From an uncultured Tenacibaculum sp. (GTDB lineage Bacteria > Bacteroidota > Bacteroidia > Flavobacteriales > Flavobacteriaceae), in contig NZ_CANMLT010000005.1 in assembly GCF_947498805.1 (NCBI RefSeq), positions 186,001 to 250,000 of the forward strand: DNA of 64,000 nucleotides, given 5' to 3'. Shown here in pieces: positions 16,828-25,887 of this stretch. Made by a program: the position numbers and the translations under genes. The notes beneath the pieces were generated by a model that was given only the letters and a program-made list of their open reading frames with translations, made no database searches and was not told the origin of the DNA. The first letter of the stretch is position 1, and the number at the start of each line of letters is the position of its first letter.

Positions 16828-18642
16828 ATGAAGTTTTACAACCACTTTTTTTTATTATCAATACTCTTGATGAAAGTTGGCCTTTGTTTTTCAAGTAATA
16901 ATTTTATACAGAATGAAAAAAAATATTTAAGTAATAAGAATAGTCATTCTTCTATTTCAAAAGATTCGTTAAAAATTAAATTAAAAATAGCTAAAGACTT
17001 ATTCAATAAAAAAGAATATAATAAATCTTTAGAACAAAGTCTTTTATTATTACCGAAAACACAAAATGATTTAGAAGTAAAATTAAGCTTAAATTTTCTT
17101 GTAGGAGATATTTTTAGAGAAACAAATAATCATGACAAGGCTATCTATCACTATAAAGAAGTCTTAAAACTATTTAATAAAAAATCTCTGGAAAAAAAGT
17201 TGTTTTCCAAAAATTCGAACATTTCTTTAAATCTTATTCATTTAAGGTTAGGGGGAGAATATTATGCTAATAATAAAAAAGATAGTTCTATATTCTATTA
17301 CAAAAAGATTTTAGGAAATAGTAATATAACTACAAATGACCAAATAATAAAAGCTAGCGCATATACCAATTTATCTGGTTTATATAGAGAAGATTCCATT
17401 TACGATTTAGCTAAGGATTATTCTCTAAAAGCAATAGATATTTACAAATCTAATAATAGGAAAATATCGGGAGCTGCTGCTTATGGTAACTTAGCTAGTA
17501 TCTTTTTAGAAGAAAAAAACTACCTTAAAGCCAAGCAAATATATTTAGAAGGGTTAGACTTGATTCAAAAAGACACAAGCTATAATTCAACAAAATATAA
17601 AGAATATTTATACTTCAACTTAGCCTATACTTTATATCTGTTAAAAGATTATAGAGCTTATGATTATCAAGAAAAATCATACAATATTAAAGATGATTTA
17701 AGAGATATTGAGATAAGAAGAATTTTAGAAGAGATTTACGCAAAACAAGAAGTTGATCTAGAAAAAGAAAAAACGGCTTTGGTAGAAGAACAGAGGAAAC
17801 TAATAGAAGCAAAAGACTCTAAAGCTACACTACTTCTAGGGGTTCTAACTTTTTTAATTCTACTAATATCAGGTGTTGTTGTGTACAATTACAAGCTTAG
17901 ACAGAAGAATTTACATTTAAAACTTTCTGAAAGTAATTTATTACAACAGCAAAGTATAGAAAAATTAAAGTCTGAGGCGCAAATAAAAATATTAAATGCT
18001 ACCATAGATGGTAAAGAATCTGAACGTAAGTTAATCGCAGAAACCTTACATGACAATGTAAGCGCCTTGTTATCGTCTGCCAATATGCATTTAAGTGCAA
18101 CTAAAAAACAGCACAACGGTAATACACCGATCGAAGTAGAAAAAACACGTGCTATTATCTTAGAAGCCTCTCAAAAGGTAAGAGATCTATCACATAACTT
18201 AGTATCTTCTATTCTATTAAAATTCGGATTAGAATATGCTATAAAAGATGTGGCTAAAAAATATTCTAATAGTCAGCTAAACTTTGAAGTTTCGGCAAAA
18301 AATGTGAATCGATATAATCAAGATTTTGAAATAAAGATATTTAATATCATTCAAGAACTTATTAATAATATTATTAAACATAGTAAAGCAAACCATGCGA
18401 AAATTGCGCTAAAAGAAGAGAAAAATCAACTAACCATTCTTATTAGAGATGATGGGGTCGGGTTTACGCCCTCATCATCTTCTATTAAAGACGGAATTGG
18501 TTTAAACCAAATTGATGCGCGTATTCATGTTTTAAATGGTAAGTTCATTATTAGTTCAGAACTTAATAAAGGTACCGAAGCAATTATAACCGTACCAATT
18601 CAACAACAAAAAAAGGAATTTAAATTAACCTCGGTGAGCTAG
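16828..18642 (+). CDS. TPR-containing sensor histidine kinase
   Basis: A 604-residue kinase. An N-terminal signal peptide is followed by periplasmic TPR repeats over about residues 45-290 (for example YNKSLEQSLLLLP, NHDKAIYHYKEVLKL, ASAYTNLSGLYRE). One membrane helix lies near residues 330-352 (TLLLGVLTFLILLISGVVV), followed by a coiled coil. The dimerisation domain is of HisKA_3 type, with H408 in AETLHDNVSALL. The ATPase domain has IIQELINNIIKHSKA and DDGVGF...GIGLNQIDARI. This type pairs with NarL/LuxR regulators, so the gene at 15139 is the likely partner. The 3' end overlaps the converging phosphoesterase gene by 18 nt. Confidence 0.92.
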   Translation: MKFYNHFFLLSILLMKVGLCFSSNNFIQNEKKYLSNKNSHSSISKDSLKIKLKIAKDLFNKKEYNKSLEQSLLLLPKTQNDLEVKLSLNFLVGDIFRETNNHDKAIYHYKEVLKLFNKKSLEKKLFSKNSNISLNLIHLRLGGEYYANNKKDSSIFYYKKILGNSNITTNDQIIKASAYTNLSGLYREDSIYDLAKDYSLKAIDIYKSNNRKISGAAAYGNLASIFLEEKNYLKAKQIYLEGLDLIQKDTSYNSTKYKEYLYFNLAYTLYLLKDYRAYDYQEKSYNIKDDLRDIEIRRILEEIYAKQEVDLEKEKTALVEEQRKLIEAKDSKATLLLGVLTFLILLISGVVVYNYKLRQKNLHLKLSESNLLQQQSIEKLKSEAQIKILNATIDGKESERKLIAETLHDNVSALLSSANMHLSATKKQHNGNTPIEVEKTRAIILEASQKVRDLSHNLVSSILLKFGLEYAIKDVAKKYSNSQLNFEVSAKNVNRYNQDFEIKIFNIIQELINNIIKHSKANHAKIALKEEKNQLTILIRDDGVGFTPSSSSIKDGIGLNQIDARIHVLNGKFIISSELNKGTEAIITVPIQQQKKEFKLTSVS

Positions 18643-19122
18643 TTCTATAACTTCCATGTTTTTTATAGCAGTGTTATCCAATTCAAAACGTAGCATTGTT
18701 CGCACCTTATGAAAACCATGGTTACCCGCAGCTCCTGGGTTTAAATGTAAAATATTCAACTTTTCGTCAAATTGAACCTTCAATATATGAGAATGGCCAC
18801 AAATAAATAATTGTGGTCGTTCTTTTTTTAAATCCTCTCGTACTCTTTGGTTATATTTATTTGGATAACCTCCAATATGTGTTATCCACACACGTACCCC
18901 CTCCACTTCAAACTTATTATCTAAAGGAAACTCTGCTCTCGCATCTTTATCATCAATATTTCCATATACTGCACGTAGTGGTTTCAGTTTTTTTATGGTA
19001 TCGGTTACTTTTAAATCACCAATATCTCCAGCATGCCAAACTTCATCAGCCTGTGCTACAAACTTTAAGATTTGATTGTCAATAAAACTATGGGTATCTG
19101 ATAAAAGCAGTATTTTTTTCAT
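18625..19122 (-). CDS. YfcE/MJ0936-type metallophosphoesterase
   Basis: A 165-residue protein starting MKKILLLSDTHS at 19122; a longer frame from 19170 adds 16 residues that do not look conserved. The metal-binding motifs are in order: SDTHS, AGDIGD, YGNID, THIGG and CGHSH, then HLNPGAAG. Members hydrolyse phosphodiesters with two metal ions, and the physiological substrate is usually unknown. Its 3' end overlaps the kinase gene on the other strand. Confidence 0.92.
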   Translation of the reverse strand: MKKILLLSDTHSFIDNQILKFVAQADEVWHAGDIGDLKVTDTIKKLKPLRAVYGNIDDKDARAEFPLDNKFEVEGVRVWITHIGGYPNKYNQRVREDLKKERPQLFICGHSHILKVQFDEKLNILHLNPGAAGNHGFHKVRTMLRFELDNTAIKNMEVIELAHRG

Positions 19123-19382
19123 TAAAAAAATCAATTTCGAAACGAAATTAAATAAAAAAACTCGCAACACAAGGGGTCACGAGAATAGAGGGGTTTTTCT
19201 AAGGGAATCTATTATAAGGGGAAAAATTCATTGTCATGAATACCCTACAAATATAACAGGATTTATTTAACAAAAAATTAACATATGATAACTTCTTTCA
19301 AAAATTAAAATTCAATGCCCATAAATAGGAACAAAAGGCAACTAAAAATTCCATAATTTAGCCTTCTAAATTTTCTGGTATC
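19123..19382. other. Intergenic region between phosphoesterase and truA
   Basis: 260 bp between divergent genes. It contains three GGGG runs within 50 bases (about 19172-19222) in otherwise AT-rich sequence, with no clear stem-loop or consensus promoter. No gene is seen. Confidence 0.3.
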
Positions 19383-20117
19383 TTGAGGTATTTTATAGAG
19401 CTTTCTTATCTGGGTAAAAACTACCACGGTTGGCAAATACAACCCCATGCTAATTCTGTACAAGAAGAAATTAATAAAGCTATTAGCACTATTCTTCGTA
19501 CAGAAATAAATATTACAGGAGCAGGTAGAACAGACGCTGGAGTACATGCTTCTCAAATGTTTGCTCATTTTGATATTGACAGTCCTCTAAATGAAAATTT
19601 TACCTATAAATTAAATGCAATTTTACCTAATGACATCGTTATATACAATACAACATTAGTTCATGATGATGCGCATGCAAGATTTGATGCAGTTAGCAGA
19701 AGCTATGAGTATAAAATTATATTGGGTAGAAATCCATTTTTATTAGATACCACTTGGCAATTAAATTATAAAGACATTGATATTGAATTAATGAATAAAG
19801 CTGCCAAAATTTTATACGAATATGAAGATTTTGAATGCTTTTCAAAGGTTAAAACCGATGTACATACATTTAATTGTACCGTAACCAATGCTGAATGGAA
19901 ATTAGTAGATGACGAGTTAACATTTTATGTTTCAGCAAATAGATTTTTACGCAATATGGTACGTGCAATTGTAGGTACTTTATTCAATGTTGGTCTAGGA
20001 AAAACAAGCCTAGAAGAATTTAGATCTATTATAGAAAGTAAAAATCGTAGCAAAGCAGGGGTGTCAGTTCCTGCAAAAGGTTTATTTTTAACAGAAGTAG
20101 CATATACATATATATAG
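19383..20117 (+). CDS. truA: tRNA pseudouridine synthase A
   Basis: A 244-residue enzyme that makes pseudouridine at positions 38-40 of the tRNA anticodon arm. The start is TTG, since MRYFIELSYLGKNYHGWQ is the conserved family beginning and no ATG is near. Catalytic D51 lies in GAGRTDAGVHA; SRSYEYKI and RFLRNMVRAIVGTL are also family blocks. The stop shares one base with the GTG start of the ABC gene, so the pair is translationally coupled. Confidence 0.94.
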   Translation: MRYFIELSYLGKNYHGWQIQPHANSVQEEINKAISTILRTEINITGAGRTDAGVHASQMFAHFDIDSPLNENFTYKLNAILPNDIVIYNTTLVHDDAHARFDAVSRSYEYKIILGRNPFLLDTTWQLNYKDIDIELMNKAAKILYEYEDFECFSKVKTDVHTFNCTVTNAEWKLVDDELTFYVSANRFLRNMVRAIVGTLFNVGLGKTSLEEFRSIIESKNRSKAGVSVPAKGLFLTEVAYTYI

Positions 20118-21886
20118 TGAGCAAAACTACAGGTAACGCATTTGATATTAAAGTTTTTGCAAGGCTTATGAGCTTTGCAAAACAATACCGTACACGATTT
20201 TTAATCGCAGTTTTTTCAACCATTCTTTTGGCAGTAGCTGCTACTGCAAGTCCGTATATCCTTATACAAGCCATTGATGATTTTGTTGCAAATCAAGATC
20301 TTAATCGACTTCTGTATTTTGCAACTCTAATGCTAGCTGTACTATTATTACAAGTATTATTACAGTTTACTTTTATATACTTTGCCAATTGGGTTGGACA
20401 ACATGTTATTAGAGACATACGAATTAAAACCTTTGAAAAAATTGTACAGTTTAAAATGGGGTATTTTGACAATTCCTCTGTTGGAAAACTAGTAACTCGT
20501 GTAGTGTCTGATATTGAAACCATTTCTAACTTCTTTACACAGGGAGTTTTTATGATTGTTAGTGACATCCTTAAAATGTTAGTGGTTATTGGTGTAATGT
20601 TCTTTTTAAATTGGAAACTAGCACTTATTGCCTTGGCTGTTCTTCCTATTTTAATATACGCTACAAAATTGTTTCAAATTGCCATTAAGGCAACCTTTCA
20701 AGATGTAAGAAACCAAGTAGCCAATCTAAATAGTTTTGTACAGGAAAGGGTTACTGGTATGAAAATAGTACAACTATTTCATAGAGAATATATAGAGTAT
20801 AAAAACTTTGTTGACATCAACGACAAACATAAAAGAGCGCATATAAAAACGGTTTGGTATTATTCTATCTTCTTCCCTATTGCAGAAATTCTATCTTCAA
20901 TTGCCATTGGTTTAATTGTTTGGTATGGTGGGTTGCAAGTAATTGAAGGAAAATCAATTACCATTGCTTCAATTATTGGATTTATTCAAATGGCGCAAAT
21001 GTTATTTAGACCACTACGTCAAATTGCAGACAAATTCAACCAATTACAAATGGGGATTGTTTCTGGAGAACGTGTTTTTGATGTTTTAGATACTGAGAGT
21101 TCTATCAACAAAGATGGTAACTTCTCATCGAATGATTTAAAAGGAAACATCTCTTTTGAAAATGTTCATTTTAGTTATATCAAAGGAGAAGAAATCTTAA
21201 AAGGAATTTCTTTTGATGTAAAACAAGGTGAAACGGTTGCATTGGTTGGAGCTACAGGAGCAGGAAAATCTACCATTATTAACTTAATAAATAGATTTTA
21301 CGAAATTGACAAAGGAACCATTCGAGTTGACGACATTCCTGTGGAAGAGTATGAAATACAGTCTTTAAGAAATAAAATTGCCGTTGTTTTACAAGATGTC
21401 TTTTTGTTTTCTGATACAATCTTAAACAATATCACCTTAAAAAACGATGCAATTTCTTTAGAAGAAGTGCAAGAGGCTGCAAAACAAATTGGTATTCATG
21501 ATTTTATCATGACTTTACCAAATAATTATCTCTATAATGTAAAAGAACGAGGGGCTATGTTGTCTTCTGGTCAACGTCAATTAATTGCTTTTTTAAGAGC
21601 CTACGTAAGTAAACCTCGTATCTTAATATTAGATGAAGCTACTTCCTCTGTAGACACACATTCTGAGCAAATGATTCAATATGCTACAGATACAATTACT
21701 CAAAATCGTACCTCAATTGTTATCGCCCATAGATTGGCAACCATTAAAAAAGCCGACAAAATAATTGTTATGGACAAAGGACAAATTGTGGAGCAAGGAA
21801 CCCATAAAACACTACTATTAAAGGAAGAAGGTTACTATAAAAACTTGTATGATAAACAATTTAGTTTAGAAAATGTTTCTAAATAA
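20117..21886 (+). CDS. MsbA-like ABC transporter (fused permease and ATPase)
   Basis: A 589-residue half-transporter with a GTG start. Residues 20-310 hold six membrane helices of the ABC exporter type I fold. The ATPase domain has Walker A GATGAGKST near residue 380, signature LSSGQRQLIAFLRA, Walker B ILILDEATSSVD and an H-loop in IVIAHRLATI. The first family residue block VGKLVTRVVSDIE is typical of lipid/multidrug exporters of the MsbA group. It is coupled to truA, an arrangement probably without functional meaning. Confidence 0.92.
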   Translation: MSKTTGNAFDIKVFARLMSFAKQYRTRFLIAVFSTILLAVAATASPYILIQAIDDFVANQDLNRLLYFATLMLAVLLLQVLLQFTFIYFANWVGQHVIRDIRIKTFEKIVQFKMGYFDNSSVGKLVTRVVSDIETISNFFTQGVFMIVSDILKMLVVIGVMFFLNWKLALIALAVLPILIYATKLFQIAIKATFQDVRNQVANLNSFVQERVTGMKIVQLFHREYIEYKNFVDINDKHKRAHIKTVWYYSIFFPIAEILSSIAIGLIVWYGGLQVIEGKSITIASIIGFIQMAQMLFRPLRQIADKFNQLQMGIVSGERVFDVLDTESSINKDGNFSSNDLKGNISFENVHFSYIKGEEILKGISFDVKQGETVALVGATGAGKSTIINLINRFYEIDKGTIRVDDIPVEEYEIQSLRNKIAVVLQDVFLFSDTILNNITLKNDAISLEEVQEAAKQIGIHDFIMTLPNNYLYNVKERGAMLSSGQRQLIAFLRAYVSKPRILILDEATSSVDTHSEQMIQYATDTITQNRTSIVIAHRLATIKKADKIIVMDKGQIVEQGTHKTLLLKEEGYYKNLYDKQFSLENVSK

Positions 21887-21887
21887 T

Positions 21888-21917
21888 TTGTTAAAATGTT
21901 TCAAAACAATACATTTG
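21888..21917 (+). promoter_or_regulatory. Strong consensus promoter of the small lipoprotein gene
   Basis: TTG (21888-21890), a 19-nt spacer, then TACATTTG (21910-21917): a full match to the Bacteroidetes promoter. The ATG follows after about 38 nt. It suggests high expression. Confidence 0.75.
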
Positions 21918-21955
21918 TGTAGAATCAATCTATTAAACTAAATAATCATTAAACA

Positions 21956-22411
21956 ATGAAAAAAGTAATCTTATCTGTATTAGTTGCTGGTTCGTTAGTA
22001 GCAACTTCATGTAAAAAAGAAAAAGAGGCTGCAAAAGATGCAACTCAAACTGTAACTGAAGCGGTTGATAAAGCTGCAGAAGCAACTGAAGAAGCTACTA
22101 CAAAGGTAGTAGAAGAAGCAAAAGAAGCTGTTGACAAAACTGTTGAAGCTGTACAATCTGCTATCGAAGGTGTTACTATTCCTAAATTCGAAGATCCTAA
22201 AGTAGGTGAATACTTACAGTCGTATTCTAAATACGCTAAAGATTATATCGATGCTAAAGGTGATGTAGTAAAAAATGCTGAATTAGCTAAAAAAGGTGTT
22301 GAATTAGCAACAAAAGCTAAAGATATTGTTTCTTCTTTAGATGCTGAATCTGCTAAGAAGTTTAACAGTGTAATGACAGCTATTCAATCAAAAATGGCTC
22401 CAGCTAAATAA
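21956..22411 (+). CDS. Amphipathic-helix lipoprotein
   Basis: A 151-residue protein with a lipoprotein signal (ATSC). Residues 20-75 are an Ala/Glu/Lys/Thr-rich stretch in which EA(V/T)(D/E)K-type units recur (TEAVDKAAEATEEATTK), giving an amphipathic helix like those of LEA or apolipoprotein-like proteins. The C-terminal 75 residues are a second helical part (VGEYLQSYSKYAKDYIDAK). It has its own consensus promoter and a perfect terminator, so it is probably an abundant single-gene transcript. An envelope-spacing or stress role is inferred. Confidence 0.8.
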   Translation: MKKVILSVLVAGSLVATSCKKEKEAAKDATQTVTEAVDKAAEATEEATTKVVEEAKEAVDKTVEAVQSAIEGVTIPKFEDPKVGEYLQSYSKYAKDYIDAKGDVVKNAELAKKGVELATKAKDIVSSLDAESAKKFNSVMTAIQSKMAPAK

Positions 22412-22432
22412 GCTGTTTAAAGATATTAAAAT

Positions 22433-22460
22433 AAAAAAGCTCGCAATTGCGAGCTTTTTT
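22433..22460. terminator. Bidirectional terminator between the lipoprotein and cdaA
   Basis: A perfect 28-nt palindrome built on AAGCTCGCAATTGCGAGCTT with A and T runs on both sides. It touches the cdaA stop codon. Confidence 0.93.
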
Positions 22461-23242
22461 TATGTTGTTAAATCTTTTTGTAATGTCTTACTTAACTCTT
22501 CCGGAGTTTTAAAGAGCACAAACTCTCCATCTTTGATATACGAAATTTCTCCCGTTTCTTCAGATACTATTAAACACACGGCATCTGTTCTTTCCGTTAC
22601 TCCAAAAGCAGCTCTATGTCGTAAACCAAATCTTGCTGGTATCATTGAACTGTTGGAAACTGGCAAAATTACACGTGTAGCTACCACCTGATTATCTCTT
22701 ATAATAGTGGCTCCATCATGAAGTGGGCTATTTTTAAAAAAGATACTCTCCAATAAAACCGGTGTTACCATTGCACTCATTTTATCACCTGTAATCGCAA
22801 TAAAATCAAGGTTATTTGTTCTTTCTATAACTATTAAAGCACCTGTTTTAGTCTTCGCCAAATTACTACATGCTTTTAAAATAGCATCTGTATCTATCTC
22901 TGCGTTAATCTCAGATTGTAAAAATTTTATCTGATTTAAAAAACTACGTTTCGTATTAAAATTCGTAGTTCCAATCATTAATAAAAATTTTCTAATTTCC
23001 TGTTGAAATACGATGATTAAGGCAATAACTCCACCTGATAATAAATATCCTAAAATACCACTCAGCATTTCCATATGCAATGCTTGGGTTATCTTCCAAA
23101 TTAAAAAAATCAAGGCAATACCTATTACAATATTTATAGCCACCGTACCCTTTAAAAGCTTATAAATATAATAGAGCAGCACCGCCACTAATATGATATC
23201 TAAAACGTCAAGAAATGAGAAGTTGATAAAATCTAAATTCAT
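22460..23242 (-). CDS. cdaA: Diadenylate cyclase CdaA
   Basis: A 260-residue membrane enzyme that condenses two ATP into the second messenger c-di-AMP. Three N-terminal helices lie within residues 10-85 (LDIILVAVLLYYIYKLL, INIVIGIALIFLIW, LSGGVIALIIVFQ). The DAC domain has the catalytic motif LHDGATIIRDN and the second motif FGLRHRAAFG. Length and layout match the CdaA/TIGR00159 group. It follows folP by 32 nt and is probably co-transcribed with it, a common pairing in Bacteroidota. No c-di-AMP phosphodiesterase is seen in the window. Confidence 0.94.
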   Translation of the reverse strand: MNLDFINFSFLDVLDIILVAVLLYYIYKLLKGTVAINIVIGIALIFLIWKITQALHMEMLSGILGYLLSGGVIALIIVFQQEIRKFLLMIGTTNFNTKRSFLNQIKFLQSEINAEIDTDAILKACSNLAKTKTGALIVIERTNNLDFIAITGDKMSAMVTPVLLESIFFKNSPLHDGATIIRDNQVVATRVILPVSNSSMIPARFGLRHRAAFGVTERTDAVCLIVSEETGEISYIKDGEFVLFKTPEELSKTLQKDLTT

Positions 23243-23274
23243 TTATCTTATATGATTTAAGTAAAGATAGGTAT

Positions 23275-24093
23275 TTAAAATCTATTTACAATCGTAACGG
23301 CTTGTACCGCTTCCTTTACATCATGTACCCTTAAAATACTAGTACCATTTAATAAGGCAATTGTATTGGCAACCGTTGTTGCATTTAAGGCTTCTTTTGG
23401 AGTAATATCCAAGGTTTTATATAACATTGATTTTCGAGAAACTCCTGTTAAAATAGGTGCATCTAATACTTTAAATAAAGATAGTTTATTGAGTAATTCA
23501 AAATTGTGTTCGAGTGTTTTCCCAAATCCAAAGCCTACATCTACAATTATATCATTAATTTTTAACTCTTTCAATTGTTGTAATTGCTCTGCAAAAAAAG
23601 CAATCACTTCTGTAACTACATTTTTATATTCAGGGTTTTGCTGCATGTTTTGCGGTGTTCCTTGCATATGCATCATTATATACGGTACTTGAAGTTGTGC
23701 TACCGTAGCAAACATATTGGCATCCATTTTTCCTCCAGAAATATCATTAACCAGCGCTCCTCCCATAGCAATTACTTCTTTTGCCACCTTACTCCTAAAG
23801 GTATCAATAGAAATTAAAACTTCAGGAAATTCTTCATGAACCATTTTTACTATAGGCCCTACTCGCATTAACTCTTCTTCTTCAGAAATATGCTTTGCGC
23901 CTGGTCTTGAAGAATATCCACCTATATCTATAAAAGTAGCCCCATCATTCAACATTTTTTCTACTTGAACGAGAACAGCTTTATCATTTTTGTATTTCCC
24001 ACCGTCAAAAAAAGAATCGGGTGTAATATTTAAAATCCCCATTACTTTTGGAGTACTTAAATCAATAAGTTTTCCTTTGCAATTAATCGTCAT
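23275..24093 (-). CDS. folP: Dihydropteroate synthase
   Basis: A 272-residue folate-pathway enzyme joining p-aminobenzoate and hydroxymethyl-dihydropterin pyrophosphate. The family blocks are MGILNITPDSFFDGGK at the N-terminus, DIGGYSSRPGA, SIDTFRSKVA, LVNDISGG, MHMQGTP, DVGFGFGKT and the C-terminal RVHDV. It is the normal sulfonamide target. It lies upstream of cdaA on the minus strand and is divergent from the DUF1599 gene. Confidence 0.96.
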   Translation of the reverse strand: MTINCKGKLIDLSTPKVMGILNITPDSFFDGGKYKNDKAVLVQVEKMLNDGATFIDIGGYSSRPGAKHISEEEELMRVGPIVKMVHEEFPEVLISIDTFRSKVAKEVIAMGGALVNDISGGKMDANMFATVAQLQVPYIMMHMQGTPQNMQQNPEYKNVVTEVIAFFAEQLQQLKELKINDIIVDVGFGFGKTLEHNFELLNKLSLFKVLDAPILTGVSRKSMLYKTLDITPKEALNATTVANTIALLNGTSILRVHDVKEAVQAVTIVNRF

Positions 24094-24191
24094 TCTTTAA
24101 ATTTTAATTACGATTTTATAAATTCTTTGGTAAAAATAATCGAAAACCTATTTGATTTGCTATTTTTACGTGATTATTTGAGAAAACAAAC

Positions 24192-24740
24192 ATGCAGAAT
24201 ACTTCAAAACAATATGATACGGTAGTTAATGAATGCCGTAGTTTATTTGTTAATAAGATGAGTGACTATGGAAGTGCTTGGAGAATCTTAAGGCTTCCTT
24301 CTTTAACTGATCAAATTTTTATTAAAGCACAGCGTATACGTCAGTTGCAAGAAAATACCACTCGTAAAGTGGATGAAGGCGAAAAGTCGGAATTCATTGG
24401 TATTATCAATTATTCTGTTATGGCTCTGGTACAACTTGAATTAGGAGTTGTAGAACAGCCAGATTTGTCAACCGAACAAGCAACAGATTTATATGATAAG
24501 CATATAAAAATCACCAAAGAATTAATGGAAAACAAAAACCATGATTACGGTGAAGCTTGGAGAGACATGAGAATTTCTTCTTTAACAGATTTAATTTTAC
24601 AAAAATTATTGCGTGTTAAACAAATTGAAGATAATAAAGGAAAAACGTTGGTTTCTGAAGGAATAGACGCAAACTATCAAGACATGATAAATTATGCAAT
24701 TTTTGCGTTGATTCACTTTTCAGAAGCTGAACCCCAATAA
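24192..24740 (+). CDS. DUF1599 protein with two tandem repeat units
   Basis: A 182-residue protein with two copies of the same unit. Unit 1 has KMSDYGSAWRILRLPSLTDQ followed by KAQRIRQLQ; unit 2 has NHDYGEAWRDMRISSLTDLI followed by KLLRVKQIE. Both end in an I(I/M)NY(S/A)(V/I) segment. This matches DUF1599, a domain also described as a nucleotide-modification-associated domain (Nmad1). In Bacteroidota the gene is chromosomal and its role is unknown. It is followed after 18 nt by the DoxX-like gene. Confidence 0.85.
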   Translation: MQNTSKQYDTVVNECRSLFVNKMSDYGSAWRILRLPSLTDQIFIKAQRIRQLQENTTRKVDEGEKSEFIGIINYSVMALVQLELGVVEQPDLSTEQATDLYDKHIKITKELMENKNHDYGEAWRDMRISSLTDLILQKLLRVKQIEDNKGKTLVSEGIDANYQDMINYAIFALIHFSEAEPQ

Positions 24741-24758
24741 TAATAAACACCCCTAACT

Positions 24759-25763
24759 ATGATTTTAAAATTATTAACACACATTTCAAGAGTATTAGTA
24801 GGACTATTATTCATTTATTCTGGATTTGTAAAATTGGTTGATCCTATTGGATCTCAATACAAATTCGAAGAATACTTTAGTGCAGATGTTTTAAACCTAG
24901 AGTTTTTAATTCCATTTGCACTTCCGTTTGCGATTTTATTAATCGTATCGGAATTAGTTTTAGGAGTAATGCTTTTAGTTGGTTACAAGCCCAAACTTAC
25001 AGTTTGGAGTTTGTTTGGACTTAACTTAATATTCTTATTCCTTACTTGGTATTCGTACACCTACAACAAAGTAACAGACTGTGGATGTTTTGGTGATGCA
25101 ATTAAATTAACCCCAAAAGAAACCTTCTATAAAAATTTAATTTTTATGGTCTTTATAGGGATTCTAATTGCTGGAATAAAGTATATAAAACCACTAGTTT
25201 CAGATAAGTTATCTGCAATTGCTACTTATGCTTCCGTATTCTTCTCTTTACTAATAGCGTACTATGTATTAAGTCATTTACCAATTATTGACTTTAGAGC
25301 ATATTCTATTGGTACAAACATTGAGCAAGGAATGCAATATCAAGATGATAGTGACGAAGTGCCTCCTATTCATGATTTCGAAATAGGAACTGTAGATGGT
25401 GATAAATTAGAAGAAATGTTGTCGAAAGATAAGGCAATGATGATCTTAATGACAACTATTGAAAAGGCAAATAAAGAAGGTCTTCATGAAGTATCTAAAG
25501 CTGCTGCAAAAGCAAAGAGCTTAGGATATGAAATTTATATCTTAACTTCAGACATGATGATGGCTGATGTTATTTACGAAGAAAACTTCGAAGGATTAAA
25601 TGCTTTTCAAAAAGAGTACAATCTTCCATATATATTCGGAAGTTGTGATGAAAAAGCAATTAAAACAGCCATCAGAGCAAACCCAGGTATTATTACTGTT
25701 GAAAAAGGTAATATCGTTGGAAAATGGAACTGGAATGATGCCGAAGATGCTGAATTAAAATAA
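24759..25763 (+). CDS. BT_3928-type DoxX/MauE-like membrane protein
   Basis: A 334-residue protein. Four helices in the first 130 residues form the DoxX/MauE-like unit, with GFVKLVDPIGSQYKFEEYF and the paired cysteines in KVTDCGCFGDAIKLT. One more helix follows near residue 160. The C-terminal 140 residues resemble a thioredoxin fold (KAMMILMTTIEKANK) but lack a CxxC motif. Length and order fit the BT_3928 family. A quinone- or thiol-linked membrane redox role is inferred from the MauE-like part. Confidence 0.82.
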   Translation: MILKLLTHISRVLVGLLFIYSGFVKLVDPIGSQYKFEEYFSADVLNLEFLIPFALPFAILLIVSELVLGVMLLVGYKPKLTVWSLFGLNLIFLFLTWYSYTYNKVTDCGCFGDAIKLTPKETFYKNLIFMVFIGILIAGIKYIKPLVSDKLSAIATYASVFFSLLIAYYVLSHLPIIDFRAYSIGTNIEQGMQYQDDSDEVPPIHDFEIGTVDGDKLEEMLSKDKAMMILMTTIEKANKEGLHEVSKAAAKAKSLGYEIYILTSDMMMADVIYEENFEGLNAFQKEYNLPYIFGSCDEKAIKTAIRANPGIITVEKGNIVGKWNWNDAEDAELK

Positions 25764-25784
25764 GCTACATAATATATACTATTT

Positions 25785-25816
25785 GAAGAGTTGCAAAATT
25801 GCAACTCTTCTTTTTT
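25785..25816 (+). terminator. Terminator after the DUF1599-DoxX pair
   Basis: GAAGAGTTGCAA and TTGCAACTCTTC form a perfect 12-bp stem with a very short loop, followed by T6. Confidence 0.9.
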
Positions 25817-25887
25817 GCAACACATTCAAAACACACAATACACTAAAAATCAGTATATTTATATCATAACTAAAACTTTATACACAA

